NCBI GenBank assembly: GCA_900539175.1
Contig: UQAW01000009.1
Location: forward strand, 13,249 to 77,248
Length of the DNA stretch: 64,000 nt
DNA from: an uncultured Lachnospiraceae bacterium
GTDB lineage: Bacteria; Bacillota; Clostridia; Lachnospirales; Lachnospiraceae
Direction of reading: 5' to 3'
Part shown: positions 18,019 through 26,961 of the stretch, piece by piece
How positions within the stretch are numbered: the stretch's first letter is position 1
Layout of the letters: the number at the start of each line of letters is the position of its first letter
Notes under the pieces: model-generated
Databases searched by the model: none
The model's input: the letters and a program-made list of their open reading frames with translations, nothing else
What the model was told of the DNA's origin: nothing
Program-made: the position numbers and the translations under genes

Positions 18019-18465
18019 ATTATATATAAGTATAGAAAGTCATCTGTTATCATCTAATATCGTAAAATCGCTCAATTTGCGGGCCTTGGGATTAATCAAA
18101 CATTGTATAGGAGATTTATCATTAACTTTTCGAGTAAAAGCGTCAAAAAAATACATATTTCGACAAAAAACGACATTGCTTAAAATTCATAGGTATTTAT
18201 AATTAAAATTAAGAGCTATAGATGGGTGTTGATTGTAAAATTTGTGAATTGAAAAGGAAAATTATGGGAGAGGAGAATGCAATTCGACAATAAAACCCCC
18301 TTTTGAGACCTGCTTATAGTTGGAAAATGCCTAAATGGGCTTCCGAATATTGCATATTAGAAAAGTTGACAATTGTTAAATGATTTTTTGCAGATGGGTG
18401 GATGAGCTCATTTTTCATAATAACAATTGCAAAATTATAATCACAGAAAAGGAGAAAGCATTGTA
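18019..18465 (+). other. Intergenic region before the solute-binding protein gene
   Basis: There are about 450 AT-rich bases with no credible coding frame. Two TTCGACA motifs (18159-18165 and 18283-18289; complement TGTCGAA, the Spo0A-box core) are present. A TTGACA (18365-18370) and a TATAAT (18436-18441) occur, but not at promoter spacing from each other. The stretch separates the metallocofactor genes from the transporter and molybdoenzyme genes and probably contains a promoter. I see no riboswitch I can name. Confidence 0.4.
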
Positions 18466-19356
18466 ATGGAAAGAAAAATTAACATGAAACGAGGAATGGT
18501 ATTATTATTGTGTTCTGCTGTCATAAGCAGTGTATTTATTGGGTGTGGGAAAAAACAACAGGACAGTGTTCTTGACAAGGTAAACAAAGAAGGGGTTATA
18601 CATGTGGGTACTGCAAATAATAATCCGCCGATGAACTATATAGATGAGGACGGAAATTGGACTGGCTTTGATGTAGATCTTTCGAATGCCATTGCAGATG
18701 CGTTAGGAGTAAAAATTGATAGAGTTGTTGTAAATAACAAGACAAGAATATCATACTTAGCTAATGGTACTGTTGACATGGTTGTCTCCAATCTGAGCCA
18801 TACCAGAAGTCGCGATGAACAAATTGATTTTGCTGAACCAGCTTATTTATGGACGGGAAAGATTGCATATGCGAAAAAAGGAATGTTCAATAGTCTTACG
18901 GATTTAGCGGGTAAAAAGATTGCAGTTGATCAAGGGTCAAATGCATATATCGCTATTCAGCAAGCTATTGAAGAGGTAAATGGTGAAGAACCAGATATTC
19001 AAAGTTTTCAATCAAATGCCGAATGTTTCCTTGCACTAAAACAGGGAAAGGTGGATGCTTTTACTCAGGACAGTGTTATTATTGCGGGGGTTGCAGGTAA
19101 AGAGGGTGTTGAGTATGAAGCAATTAGTGGTATTTATAGTCCCGGATTATATAGTATAGGAGTCCCGTTGAATGATAGTAAATGGCGTGATAAGGTGAGC
19201 TTTGTCTTACAGGATTTAATGCGTGATGGTACTTATGATAAGATTTATGAGAAATGGTTTGGTAAAGATGGAATGTATCCATTAGAACCTTCTGCTAAAC
19301 CTGTTCTATCTGAAAATGCTTTTGGTGAAAACCAGCTTTATGTTTGGCCGGATTAA
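18466..19356 (+). CDS. Amino-acid-type ABC transporter solute-binding lipoprotein
   Basis: The 296-residue SBP_bac_3 family protein starts at ATG 18466 behind AAAGGAGAAAG. It has a lipoprotein signal peptide (MKRGMVLLLCSAVISSVF, then IGCG with the lipidated cysteine). The binding domain begins with GVIHVGTANNNPPMNYI and has GFDVDLSNAIADALG and VVSNLSHTRSRDEQIDFAEP. It would capture a polar amino acid or similar small molecule outside the cell for the permeases at 24252 and 24962. Its binding domain resembles the C-terminal half of the protein at 22722, so one is likely a duplicate of the other. Confidence 0.88.
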   Translation: MERKINMKRGMVLLLCSAVISSVFIGCGKKQQDSVLDKVNKEGVIHVGTANNNPPMNYIDEDGNWTGFDVDLSNAIADALGVKIDRVVVNNKTRISYLANGTVDMVVSNLSHTRSRDEQIDFAEPAYLWTGKIAYAKKGMFNSLTDLAGKKIAVDQGSNAYIAIQQAIEEVNGEEPDIQSFQSNAECFLALKQGKVDAFTQDSVIIAGVAGKEGVEYEAISGIYSPGLYSIGVPLNDSKWRDKVSFVLQDLMRDGTYDKIYEKWFGKDGMYPLEPSAKPVLSENAFGENQLYVWPD

Positions 19357-19507
19357 GATATAGATATCGGGAAGAGCTATTGATTTCTTGGTACGCAAAA
19401 ACAGAAGTACATAGGTAGAACTTTTGAAGAGATATTTTTGAAATAGTGTCTATTCTAAGATTAATATAATATGATGATTGGATAGAATTGAGGGCATTAG
19501 TACGGGT

Positions 19508-22500
19508 ATGAAAAACGTTGCTGTTAAATACGGAATGATAATTGATCTTGATAAATGTATAGGGTGTTATGCATGTCAGGTGAGTTGTCAAAAAGAACAT
19601 AATCTGTCACTTAAGGCAGAACGCATGAAATTACATGTACAGGAAATTGGCGCTTATCCGAATTTAAAACGGATTTTCATCCCGGAATTATGCAATCACT
19701 GTGAAAATCCAATCTGTACAGAGGTATGTAGTAAAAATGCACTTTATCTCACGGAAGAGGGGATTGTTAAGTACGATAAGAAGAAGTGTATTCAATGTTT
19801 TGCTTGTCTAAAAGCATGTAAGGCCGGTGCTATTGGATATCAGGATGAATTCGACTTATTGAATAAGTGTGATTTTTGTTTTGAACGGTTACGTCAGGGA
19901 TTACAGCCTGCATGTGTTCAAAATTGCATGGGGAAAGCATTGCACTTTGGAATATTGAATAATGAAGAAAGCAAAGTTATGCAAATTCTGAAAGAAAATC
20001 GAAATTATTTGTATGTGCAAAAGAGGTTAATTTCAAACTTACCGAAAGTTATTTACATACAGCGGGGTGAAAATCTTTGTGACTCATTAACAAAGTTAGA
20101 TTTATCTTCATATAATTTTCAATTCAATAGTTCAGAGTTCGTACAGATCGAACAAACTTCAAAGCAAAAATATATTAATACAGTAGATCTTATGTGTCCG
20201 GCTGAATGTAGTATAAGTGTATTGGTTGAAGATGGAAAAGCAAAGAAAATTTGCGGAAATCCTAGGTCGTTTAATAATCAAGGAACAATCTGTGCAAAAG
20301 GATTAGCAGGATTAGAGCTTGTTTATTCTCCGCAACGTATCAAAACACCACTTGTAAGGGTAGGTGAACGCGGAAGTGGAAAATGGAAGGAAGTTTCATG
20401 GGAGTTTGCATTATCTAAAATAGCCAAAAAACTTCTTGATATTAAAAAGAGATACGGTGCAGAATCGGTTATTCTTGATTGTGGAGATTTGACGGATTCA
20501 GAACCTTATATGATGCTGTTTCATGCGTTTGGAACACCAAATACATACACACATAGTGCAATATGCGATACAAATCGTAGATGGGGATCAAAGTTATTAA
20601 TGGGGGATGAAAGACCTCTGCCGGACATGCAACGTCCCCTTTTATTAAGAGATCCCAATAATATCATGTATAAACGGTGGAAACATGATATAAAACTCCT
20701 GATCAGTGTTGGGGCAAATCCATTAGTTGCCACACGGTTTAATTATATGTCTCGTGGTATTCCAGAGGCTCAGGTGACGAATCAAATGTATTATGTGGTT
20801 GTAGATCCTGCATTTACTAACTCAGCAGCAAAGGCCAATCTGTGGTTGCCAATTACACCAGGTACAGATGCAGAATTATTGGCTTGTATACTTTGTTTTA
20901 TTCTTGTGCATGATAATCCGGAGAGTAAAACCTTTTCTTATATAGATTATCTTTTTATAAAAAATTATACAGAAGGTTGGGAAAAATTTAAACAGGATTT
21001 TCTCAACCAGAGTAGATTGCAGGATAAAACAAACGGATTTCTATATTTTTCGCCAGAGTGGGGAGAAGAAAAAACAGGTATAGAGCAAAGTAAGATTACA
21101 TATTTGGCACATTTAATGGGTATAACTAAACCAGCAGCGATAGAGATAGGGATGCACGGAGTAGCCCATCATCTGGCGGGGGATATAACTTCCGTTTTAG
21201 CAAATGTAATATGTGCAATTACTGGAAATATTGATGTGCCAGGTGGGCTGGTTTTTACCGGGGCAGTAAAACCTATTCTTAATTTGTTAAGTAGAACAAT
21301 AAATAGTGCTCCTATAATTTCAAGAACAATAAATGGTAAGAAGAAATATGGTGATTATCGGGAACTTCACAAGGATTTATATGGTGACTTTCCGGATGCT
21401 TGGAAAGGCACCATAAGTACAATTCCGAGTAATATACATAATGATATTATTTTAAAAAGGGGAGCTTTTGAGGGATATACTTATCCCATAAAGGCCTTTA
21501 TTAACCGTACAGGAAATCCCGTATATACTGGAGGCAATACGGAAGAATGGATAAATGTTTTTAAGGCTGATAGAGATGGCGAACAGTTGTTGGAGCTTAT
21601 TGTACACATTGATACTCATATCAACGAAACTGGTGAATTTGCCGACTTTATCTTACCTGAGTGTAGCTACCTGGAAAAGATGGGGTTAAGTGATCAGTAT
21701 ACCATTAATCCTGAAATATCATTAAGAGAACGTGTGATTATGCCTCAATATGAGTCAAAATCACCATTTTGGATTATGCAGAATTTGACTGCGGCCTTAA
21801 TAACGGCTGGAGATGAAGACATTGATCAAAGTAAGTTTAATTGTTATCAATCGGAAGAAGACCTGTTAAATACACAGCTTCGTAGTTGTCCGGGATTAAG
21901 AAATATAGGACAGCCAATTCCTTACTCCCAATATCCTGAAGGAGCTTTAATTGAAGGAATACCAGAAAATCCTAATGTTTATTTTGAAGGAGAACTTATA
22001 CATAAAGGTGAACCACTAACTGTAGAATGGTTAAGAAAAAATAATGGGGTTGCAACCTGGCCAGTTGGCTATTATCGATATCGATTGTGTAAAGAGAGTA
22101 AACCATCGCGGTATTTGCCGATGACGAATTCGGGAAAATTTGAGTTTGATTTTCGTTATGTGATGGAATTAAGTGAAAAGGTTGATTATCATGAAAGAGC
22201 AGCTTTTATATGGAAAGAAAACAACAGTCAATTTACTGAGCGTTTAAAAAAACAATATCCATTTTATTTAATTACGGGCAGGACACACCAGACAGGAACA
22301 ATGACGCAGTTTTGCAGTTCTCTTTCAAAACTTGAAACAGAAGCAAATAGAAAACTAAATGATGCACATTCAACCGCTGAATGTGAAAAAAATACAATTG
22401 CGATTCCAGTTTTTTTACTTAATGTAGAAGATGCAAAAGAGCTGGGAATATGTACGGGAGATAAGATACGAGTTGAAAATGTAAATGGAAAACATCTTAT

Positions 22501-22732
22501 GGGGAAAGCGTTTCTCTCTTTCGGTATAAAGTCTGGAGTTATTAAGACAACTTTTGGTTCGGGGGGGAGAAAAGCATCAGCTAAAGCTTTTATGAAAACA
22601 GCTTCATACACACCCAATATTAATATGTTATATGATTCGAATAACATCAACAAGGTAACTGGAATGCCATCTTTTGGAGATATAATGGTTAGGATTGTGA
22701 AAGAGGAGACAAAAGAAAAGGATGAGCACTGA
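19508..22732 (+). CDS. Molybdopterin oxidoreductase fused to its iron-sulfur subunit, cytoplasmic
   Basis: A chain of about 1074 residues. Residues 1-200 are a DmsB/PhsB-like ferredoxin module with four cysteine clusters (CIGCYACQVSC, CNHCENPICTEVC, CIQCFACLKAC, CDFCFERL). A DMSO reductase-family catalytic subunit starts near 220 with its own [4Fe-4S] motif CPAECS...ICAKG and has a probable molybdenum-ligating cysteine in SAICDTNRRWG. There is no Tat or Sec signal and no membrane anchor, so it should stay in the cytoplasm. Fusion of B and A subunits in this order is uncommon. Substrate unknown; polysulfide or thiosulfate reductase-like enzymes share the Cys ligand. ATG 19508 is preferred over TTG 19478. 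It overlaps the next gene by 11 bases. Confidence 0.85.
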   Translation: MKNVAVKYGMIIDLDKCIGCYACQVSCQKEHNLSLKAERMKLHVQEIGAYPNLKRIFIPELCNHCENPICTEVCSKNALYLTEEGIVKYDKKKCIQCFACLKACKAGAIGYQDEFDLLNKCDFCFERLRQGLQPACVQNCMGKALHFGILNNEESKVMQILKENRNYLYVQKRLISNLPKVIYIQRGENLCDSLTKLDLSSYNFQFNSSEFVQIEQTSKQKYINTVDLMCPAECSISVLVEDGKAKKICGNPRSFNNQGTICAKGLAGLELVYSPQRIKTPLVRVGERGSGKWKEVSWEFALSKIAKKLLDIKKRYGAESVILDCGDLTDSEPYMMLFHAFGTPNTYTHSAICDTNRRWGSKLLMGDERPLPDMQRPLLLRDPNNIMYKRWKHDIKLLISVGANPLVATRFNYMSRGIPEAQVTNQMYYVVVDPAFTNSAAKANLWLPITPGTDAELLACILCFILVHDNPESKTFSYIDYLFIKNYTEGWEKFKQDFLNQSRLQDKTNGFLYFSPEWGEEKTGIEQSKITYLAHLMGITKPAAIEIGMHGVAHHLAGDITSVLANVICAITGNIDVPGGLVFTGAVKPILNLLSRTINSAPIISRTINGKKKYGDYRELHKDLYGDFPDAWKGTISTIPSNIHNDIILKRGAFEGYTYPIKAFINRTGNPVYTGGNTEEWINVFKADRDGEQLLELIVHIDTHINETGEFADFILPECSYLEKMGLSDQYTINPEISLRERVIMPQYESKSPFWIMQNLTAALITAGDEDIDQSKFNCYQSEEDLLNTQLRSCPGLRNIGQPIPYSQYPEGALIEGIPENPNVYFEGELIHKGEPLTVEWLRKNNGVATWPVGYYRYRLCKESKPSRYLPMTNSGKFEFDFRYVMELSEKVDYHERAAFIWKENNSQFTERLKKQYPFYLITGRTHQTGTMTQFCSSLSKLETEANRKLNDAHSTAECEKNTIAIPVFLLNVEDAKELGICTGDKIRVENVNGKHLMGKAFLSFGIKSGVIKTTFGSGGRKASAKAFMKTASYTPNINMLYDSNNINKVTGMPSFGDIMVRIVKEETKEKDEH

Positions 22733-24230
22733 AGACAGAAGAGAGATTATTAAAATTAAAAATGTAAATAAGTTCTATGGTGATATTCAGATATTAAAGA
22801 ATATCAATTTAGAAGTATATAATGGGGAGGTATTAGTTGTTCTTGGACCAAGTGGCTCAGGTAAAAGTACTTTGTTAAAGGTAATAAATGGACTTGAAGA
22901 CATCCAGGCGGGAGAAATACTGATTAATGGTGAAGTCTATAATTGTGAAAATTGTGTTGGACTTAGCGGAAAAAAGAGAGCAGAGGTTGGCATGGTTTTT
23001 CAACAATATAATCTTTACCCACATATGACGGTTCTTGACAATGTAACTCTTGCGATAAGAAAAGTAAAGAAAAAAACGAAAGAGGAAGCAATGAAGATAT
23101 CCATTCCTATCTTACAAAAAGTTGGTCTTGAGGATAAAATTCATTTCTATCCATCACAACTATCAGGGGGAGAACAGCAGCGTGTAGCTATTGCACGAAG
23201 TCTTGCTATGCAACCGAAAGTTATGTTGTTTGATGAACCAACATCTGCATTAGATGTTGAATTAGTTAATGAAGTACTTGATACACTTATTCAGCTTTCT
23301 AAGGACGGGATGACTATGATTGTTGTTACACATGAACTAAGTTTTGCTCGTCGAGTTGCCGGTAGAGTTGCTTTTATTGATAAGGGAGAAATTATTGAAG
23401 TTGGAAAACCGTACGATGTTATTATGCATCCCAAGATGGAGCGTACAAAGTTATTTATGAATAAAATTTACAATGAAAGATCAAGTCTTCATTCTATAAA
23501 AAAGAGAGGTTTTATCAATGTAGGCATTGTAGAGGATGCTCCGCCGATGTGCTTTAGTGAGAATGGACATGAATTGAAGGGATTTGATGTTGATTTAGCT
23601 CACGTTATTGCTGAACGTTTAAATGTTTCATTGAATTTCATAAAGTTAAAAAATGAGGAACGAATTGATTACATACTTGCGAATAAAGTGGATGCTTGTA
23701 TCGCTAAATTAAATCATACTAAGTCAAGAGATAATATGATTGATTTTAGTGTTGCTTATCTTCAAAATTGTAAAAAGATTCTTATGTATAAAGAGAATGT
23801 GAAATCTATACGCGATCTTGCAGGTAAGGACATTGCCTATTCTATTGGTACAAGTACAGCTAATGAAATAGAAACTTGCTTCAGCAAATTGCAGTTGGAT
23901 AAACCTAATTTTATTGCCTACGCGTCAGAGGTTCAGGCATTTGATGCGATGAAAAATAAAATTGTTGAGGGCTATGCAAGTGATGAAATAATTCTTAATC
24001 ATTTCATAAATAGCGAAGAGGATAGGAATAAGTTTCGGTTTCATCCGGATGTATGCTGTTATTCATACTTTTGTGTAGGGGTATCAGAAAATGATTCTGA
24101 GTGGTTAAATGAAATAAATAATATTTTGCTTGATATTTATGATACTGGACAATATGAGAAATTATTTAACAAATGGTTTAAGACAAAAGATGAGAAGTTT
24201 ATACGACCTTTTGAGAGATGGTCCGTGTAA
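22722..24230 (+). CDS. ABC transporter ATPase with fused C-terminal solute-binding domain
   Basis: The 502-residue protein has a GlnQ/ArtP-type ATPase at residues 1 to about 250: Walker A GPSGSGKST, signature LSGGEQQRVAIARSLA, Walker B VMLFDEPTSALD and an H-loop in VVTHELSFA. An SBP_bac_3 domain follows from about 265, with GFINVGIVEDAPPMCF, GFDVDLAHVIAERL and KLNHTKSRDNMIDFS. No signal peptide or membrane segment separates the domains, so the binding domain should be cytoplasmic. It may sense transported substrate inside the cell and gate the ATPase. It serves the two permease genes just downstream. Frame and motifs are intact across the junction. Confidence 0.88.
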   Translation: MSTEDRREIIKIKNVNKFYGDIQILKNINLEVYNGEVLVVLGPSGSGKSTLLKVINGLEDIQAGEILINGEVYNCENCVGLSGKKRAEVGMVFQQYNLYPHMTVLDNVTLAIRKVKKKTKEEAMKISIPILQKVGLEDKIHFYPSQLSGGEQQRVAIARSLAMQPKVMLFDEPTSALDVELVNEVLDTLIQLSKDGMTMIVVTHELSFARRVAGRVAFIDKGEIIEVGKPYDVIMHPKMERTKLFMNKIYNERSSLHSIKKRGFINVGIVEDAPPMCFSENGHELKGFDVDLAHVIAERLNVSLNFIKLKNEERIDYILANKVDACIAKLNHTKSRDNMIDFSVAYLQNCKKILMYKENVKSIRDLAGKDIAYSIGTSTANEIETCFSKLQLDKPNFIAYASEVQAFDAMKNKIVEGYASDEIILNHFINSEEDRNKFRFHPDVCCYSYFCVGVSENDSEWLNEINNILLDIYDTGQYEKLFNKWFKTKDEKFIRPFERWSV

Positions 24231-24251
24231 TTAAATGTAGAGGAGTTAATT

Positions 24252-24953
24252 GTGAATTACGAGTTTGACTGGCAGATTATCTTTAGCGAACAATATTTAA
24301 ACTGGATATTACAAGGACTTCAGTGTTCAATAAGCCTTATGATATTATCGTCCTTGGTTGCTGTTGTTTTGGGGGTATTGGTCACTCTTGGTAATATATC
24401 AAAGAATCCAGTATTACATTTCATTTCTTCTGTTTATATAGAGTTGTGCAGGAACATTCCAACGCTCATTTGGCTGTTGTTTTTTTACTATGTGTTTCCG
24501 GAATTTTTTCCGGAAACAATAAAACTGGCACTCAATTCTAATACAAAGTTAAATTATTGGGCAGCGATAGCCGGATTATCGATCAGTAGCAGTGGTTATA
24601 TTAGTGAAATTATACGTGGAGGAATAATGGCTGTTCCTAAGGAACAAATTTCAGCTGCGTATTCGTTAGGTCATATAAAAGCACAAGTTTGGAAATATAT
24701 TATTTGGCCTCAAGCTATACGAAATTGTTTTCCATCTCTTGTTTCAAGAATTATCCATAATGTGAAAAATACCTCGTTGGCATTGGCCTTATCAGTACAT
24801 GAGATTATGTGGGCTACCCAACAGATTGAGTCTATCACATTCAGAGGGTTAGAAGTGACGATCTTAGCAACGGTATTCTTTTTAAGTATCAATTATATAT
24901 TAAGCCATGCGGCTTTAGCAGTAGAAAAACATTTATTAGTTGTTAAAAAATAG
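24252..24953 (+). CDS. Polar amino acid ABC transporter permease (HisM/GlnP type)
   Basis: The 233-residue protein starts with GTG behind TAGAGGAGTT. It has about five membrane segments and the family motif for ATPase contact in the segment with SEIIRGGIMAVPKEQISAAYSLG. RNIPTLIWLLFFYYVF is typical of the amino-acid permease family. It would pair with the permease at 24962 to form a heterodimeric channel driven by the ATPase at 22722. Substrate identity cannot be read from sequence. Confidence 0.88.
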   Translation: MNYEFDWQIIFSEQYLNWILQGLQCSISLMILSSLVAVVLGVLVTLGNISKNPVLHFISSVYIELCRNIPTLIWLLFFYYVFPEFFPETIKLALNSNTKLNYWAAIAGLSISSSGYISEIIRGGIMAVPKEQISAAYSLGHIKAQVWKYIIWPQAIRNCFPSLVSRIIHNVKNTSLALALSVHEIMWATQQIESITFRGLEVTILATVFFLSINYILSHAALAVEKHLLVVKK

Positions 24954-24961
24954 AATGCATA

Positions 24962-25657
24962 TTGACAAAGAAGGTGAGAGAAGTGATAGATATTCTAAAT
25001 AATTTAAAAATGTTCTTGATAGGACCTTTCCAACAGGGTAGTCTTGGTGGTCTTGCGATTAATATTTTACTTGCTTTGATGACGATGATTTCGGGTTTTG
25101 TTTTGGGGTTGCTGTTAGCGTTGGGGAGGATATCTAAAAAAGTTGTCATTTGTAAAATTGCTACTTTCTTAATTGAAACTACTCGATCGTTACCTTTGCT
25201 GCTGATAGTTTTTTGGTTCTATTTTTTGATTCCGCTTTTTACAGGGAAACCATTGCCGATCTTTTTGAGTGCTTATCTTTCAATCACCTTATATTCAGCA
25301 GTAAATCAAGCAGAGATTATTCGTGGTGGTTTTATGAATATCAGTGAAGGACAGTGGCAAGTCGCATCTTGTATGGGACTGTCTTATTGCCAGTGTATTA
25401 TATATATTATTTTACCTCAGACACTGAGGATAGTGTTCCCATCCTTTGTTGGCTTTTTAATATCTCTTTTTAAAGATACTTCGGTTATATCCATAATAGG
25501 TATTATAGATTTGACTCAAATTGGTCTGATCTTTAGCCAGAGGGAACCGAATAAGCTTGTGGTCTCATATATAGTAATGGCTTGTTTATATTTTATATTT
25601 TGTTTTGCACTTTCTAGGATTGCAAAAAAAATGGAGAAGAAACAACAGGAGTGTTAA
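24962..25657 (+). CDS. Polar amino acid ABC transporter permease, second subunit
   Basis: The 231-residue integral membrane protein has FVLGLLLALGRISKK, TRSLPLLLIVFWFYFLIPL and QAEIIRGGFMNISEGQWQVASCMGL, the cytoplasmic loop motif of this permease family. Either TTG 24962 or, better supported by AAGGTGAGAG, GTG 24983 starts it. It is the last gene of the left-hand AT-rich cluster. No clear terminator follows before the rpmG promoter at 25778. Confidence 0.86.
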   Translation: MTKKVREVIDILNNLKMFLIGPFQQGSLGGLAINILLALMTMISGFVLGLLLALGRISKKVVICKIATFLIETTRSLPLLLIVFWFYFLIPLFTGKPLPIFLSAYLSITLYSAVNQAEIIRGGFMNISEGQWQVASCMGLSYCQCIIYIILPQTLRIVFPSFVGFLISLFKDTSVISIIGIIDLTQIGLIFSQREPNKLVVSYIVMACLYFIFCFALSRIAKKMEKKQQEC

Positions 25658-25777
25658 AAACAGCGAAAAAATTCATATCTAATAGGGTGTCTGATTGGCA
25701 ATTATGGTATAGCTTTCCCCAAGAGAGACAATTTCCGTTTGCTTCATGAAACACTCTGACTGGATTTTAAGAAAGAC

Positions 25778-25806
25778 TTGACTTTCGTCATTCTATATGC
25801 TATAGT
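25778..25806 (+). promoter_or_regulatory. Sigma-A promoter of rpmG-secE-nusG-rplK-rplA
   Basis: TTGACT (25778-25783), 17 bases, TATAGT (25801-25806). This gives a leader of about 130 bases before rpmG. Bases 25658-25777 between the last transporter gene and this promoter contain nothing I can name. Confidence 0.8.
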
Positions 25807-25942
25807 TAATGAGCGACATGGAAGTGGGTCTTTTTTTTATGCTCAAATTTAGGGCGGCATCCCAAAGATTTCAGCGAAAAAAAGGCTGTCGCAGGTGAAT
25901 GTGTTCACCCGAAAACGCAAATACACAGTGGAGGTGGAAGTC

Positions 25943-26092
25943 GTGCGCGTAAAAATCACATTGGCATGTACAGATTGTAAACAGCGAAATTACAACATGA
26001 CAAAGGAAAAAAAGAATCATCCCGACAGAATGGAAACAAAGAAGTATTGTAGATTCTGCAAGAAACACACGATGCACAAAGAAACCAAGTAA
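25943..26092 (+). CDS. rpmG: Ribosomal protein L33
   Basis: The 49-residue protein starts with GTG 25943 behind GGAGGTGGAAG. It has RVKITLACTDCKQRNYNM and YCRFCKKHTMHKETK, so it is the zinc-binding (C+) form of L33 with two CxxC pairs. The upstream in-frame ATG at 25895 would add an unneeded extension. It sits directly ahead of secE and nusG as is common in Bacillota. Confidence 0.93.
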   Translation: MRVKITLACTDCKQRNYNMTKEKKNHPDRMETKKYCRFCKKHTMHKETK

Positions 26093-26115
26093 TTGGTCAG
26101 GTGAGAGGTGATAAG

Positions 26116-26319
26116 ATGGCAGATGCAGTGAAGGAAAAAAAGGCAAAGAAGAGCTGGTTCAAAGGATTAAAATCCGAATTTAACAAGGTGATCTGGACCG
26201 ATAAGAAAACGCTTGGCAAACAGACGATTGCCGTAGTGGTAATCTCTGTGATTATGTGCGTTTTGATTACTCTGGTTGACAGTGTAGTCCTGGAATTGGT
26301 AAACTTAATTATTAAGTAA
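26116..26319 (+). CDS. secE: Preprotein translocase subunit SecE
   Basis: The 67-residue single-span protein has a cytoplasmic basic, amphipathic part (KKSWFKGLKSEFNKVIWTDKKTLGKQ) and one membrane helix (TIAVVVISVIMCVLITLVDSVVL). The start at 26116 follows GTGAGAGGTGATAAG. SecE braces SecY in the translocon. It is placed between rpmG and nusG, its standard position. Confidence 0.93.
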   Translation: MADAVKEKKAKKSWFKGLKSEFNKVIWTDKKTLGKQTIAVVVISVIMCVLITLVDSVVLELVNLIIK

Positions 26320-26335
26320 GGACAAGGGTGGTTCA

Positions 26336-26863
26336 ATGTCAGAAACAAATTGGTATGTAGTCCATACGTATTCGGGCTATGAAAACAAGGTAAAAGCCAA
26401 CATCGAAAAGACAATTGAAAACAGACATCTTGAAGACCAGATTCTTGAAGTACGTGTTCCGTTGGAAGAAGTGATTGAAGTCAAGAACGGAACCAAGAAA
26501 CAGGTACAGAGGAAAATGTTTCCGGGCTATGTTCTTTTGAACATGGTTATGAATGATGACACCTGGTATGTTGTACGCAACACAAGAGGTGTGACAGGAT
26601 TTGTCGGACCTGGATCAAAACCGGTACCGTTGACTGAGACAGAGATGGCTGCACTGGGACTTGCTGATGAGAGCAAGCCGGCAGATGTAATCATTGATCT
26701 GGAAGAAGGCGATGCGGTGGTTGTGACAGGCGGTGCCTGGGCAGATACGACTGGAGTTATTCAAGGCATCAATAAGGCAAAGCAGGTCGTTACCATCAAT
26801 GTTGAGCTGTTCGGCCGCGAAACGCCGGTAGAAATCAGTTTCGCAGAAATCAAAAAGATGTAA
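26336..26863 (+). CDS. nusG: Transcription termination/antitermination factor NusG
   Basis: The 175-residue protein has the N-terminal NGN domain (WYVVHTYSGYENKVKANIEK; MFPGYVLLNMVMNDDTWYVVRNT) and the C-terminal KOW domain (EEGDAVVVTGGAWADTTGVIQGIN). It binds RNA polymerase and modulates pausing, termination and coupling to ribosomes. Full length and standard operon position. Confidence 0.95.
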   Translation: MSETNWYVVHTYSGYENKVKANIEKTIENRHLEDQILEVRVPLEEVIEVKNGTKKQVQRKMFPGYVLLNMVMNDDTWYVVRNTRGVTGFVGPGSKPVPLTETEMAALGLADESKPADVIIDLEEGDAVVVTGGAWADTTGVIQGINKAKQVVTINVELFGRETPVEISFAEIKKM

Positions 26864-26912
26864 CAGGAAATACGCAGAGTTTCACGGTATGTGATGTGAT
26901 ATCGTGATGACT

Positions 26913-26941
26913 CGTGGGAGGGAAATCCCCGCAATTACCAC
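26913..26941 (+). promoter_or_regulatory. L1-binding-site mimic in rplK leader
   Basis: The element begins CGTGGGAGGG and ends with TACCAC. The outer GTGG/CCAC stem and the GTGGGAG...TACCAC strands mirror the 23S rRNA L1-stalk base (helices 76-77), and an inner GGGA/TCCC hairpin fits. L1 is known to repress its operon by binding such mRNA mimics. A near-identical 29-base copy is at 27429-27457. Confidence 0.7.
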
Positions 26942-26961
26942 ATTATAGGAGGTGCCTGACA

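Noticed and set aside
18019..18465. Remnant of an insertion sequence or a molybdenum cofactor riboswitch
   Set aside because: I found neither transposase-like protein fragments nor the conserved bases of the Moco RNA motif.
25658..26115. tRNA gene or attachment site at the border of the AT-rich cluster
   Set aside because: No cloverleaf-like sequence or flanking direct repeat was found in this gap.
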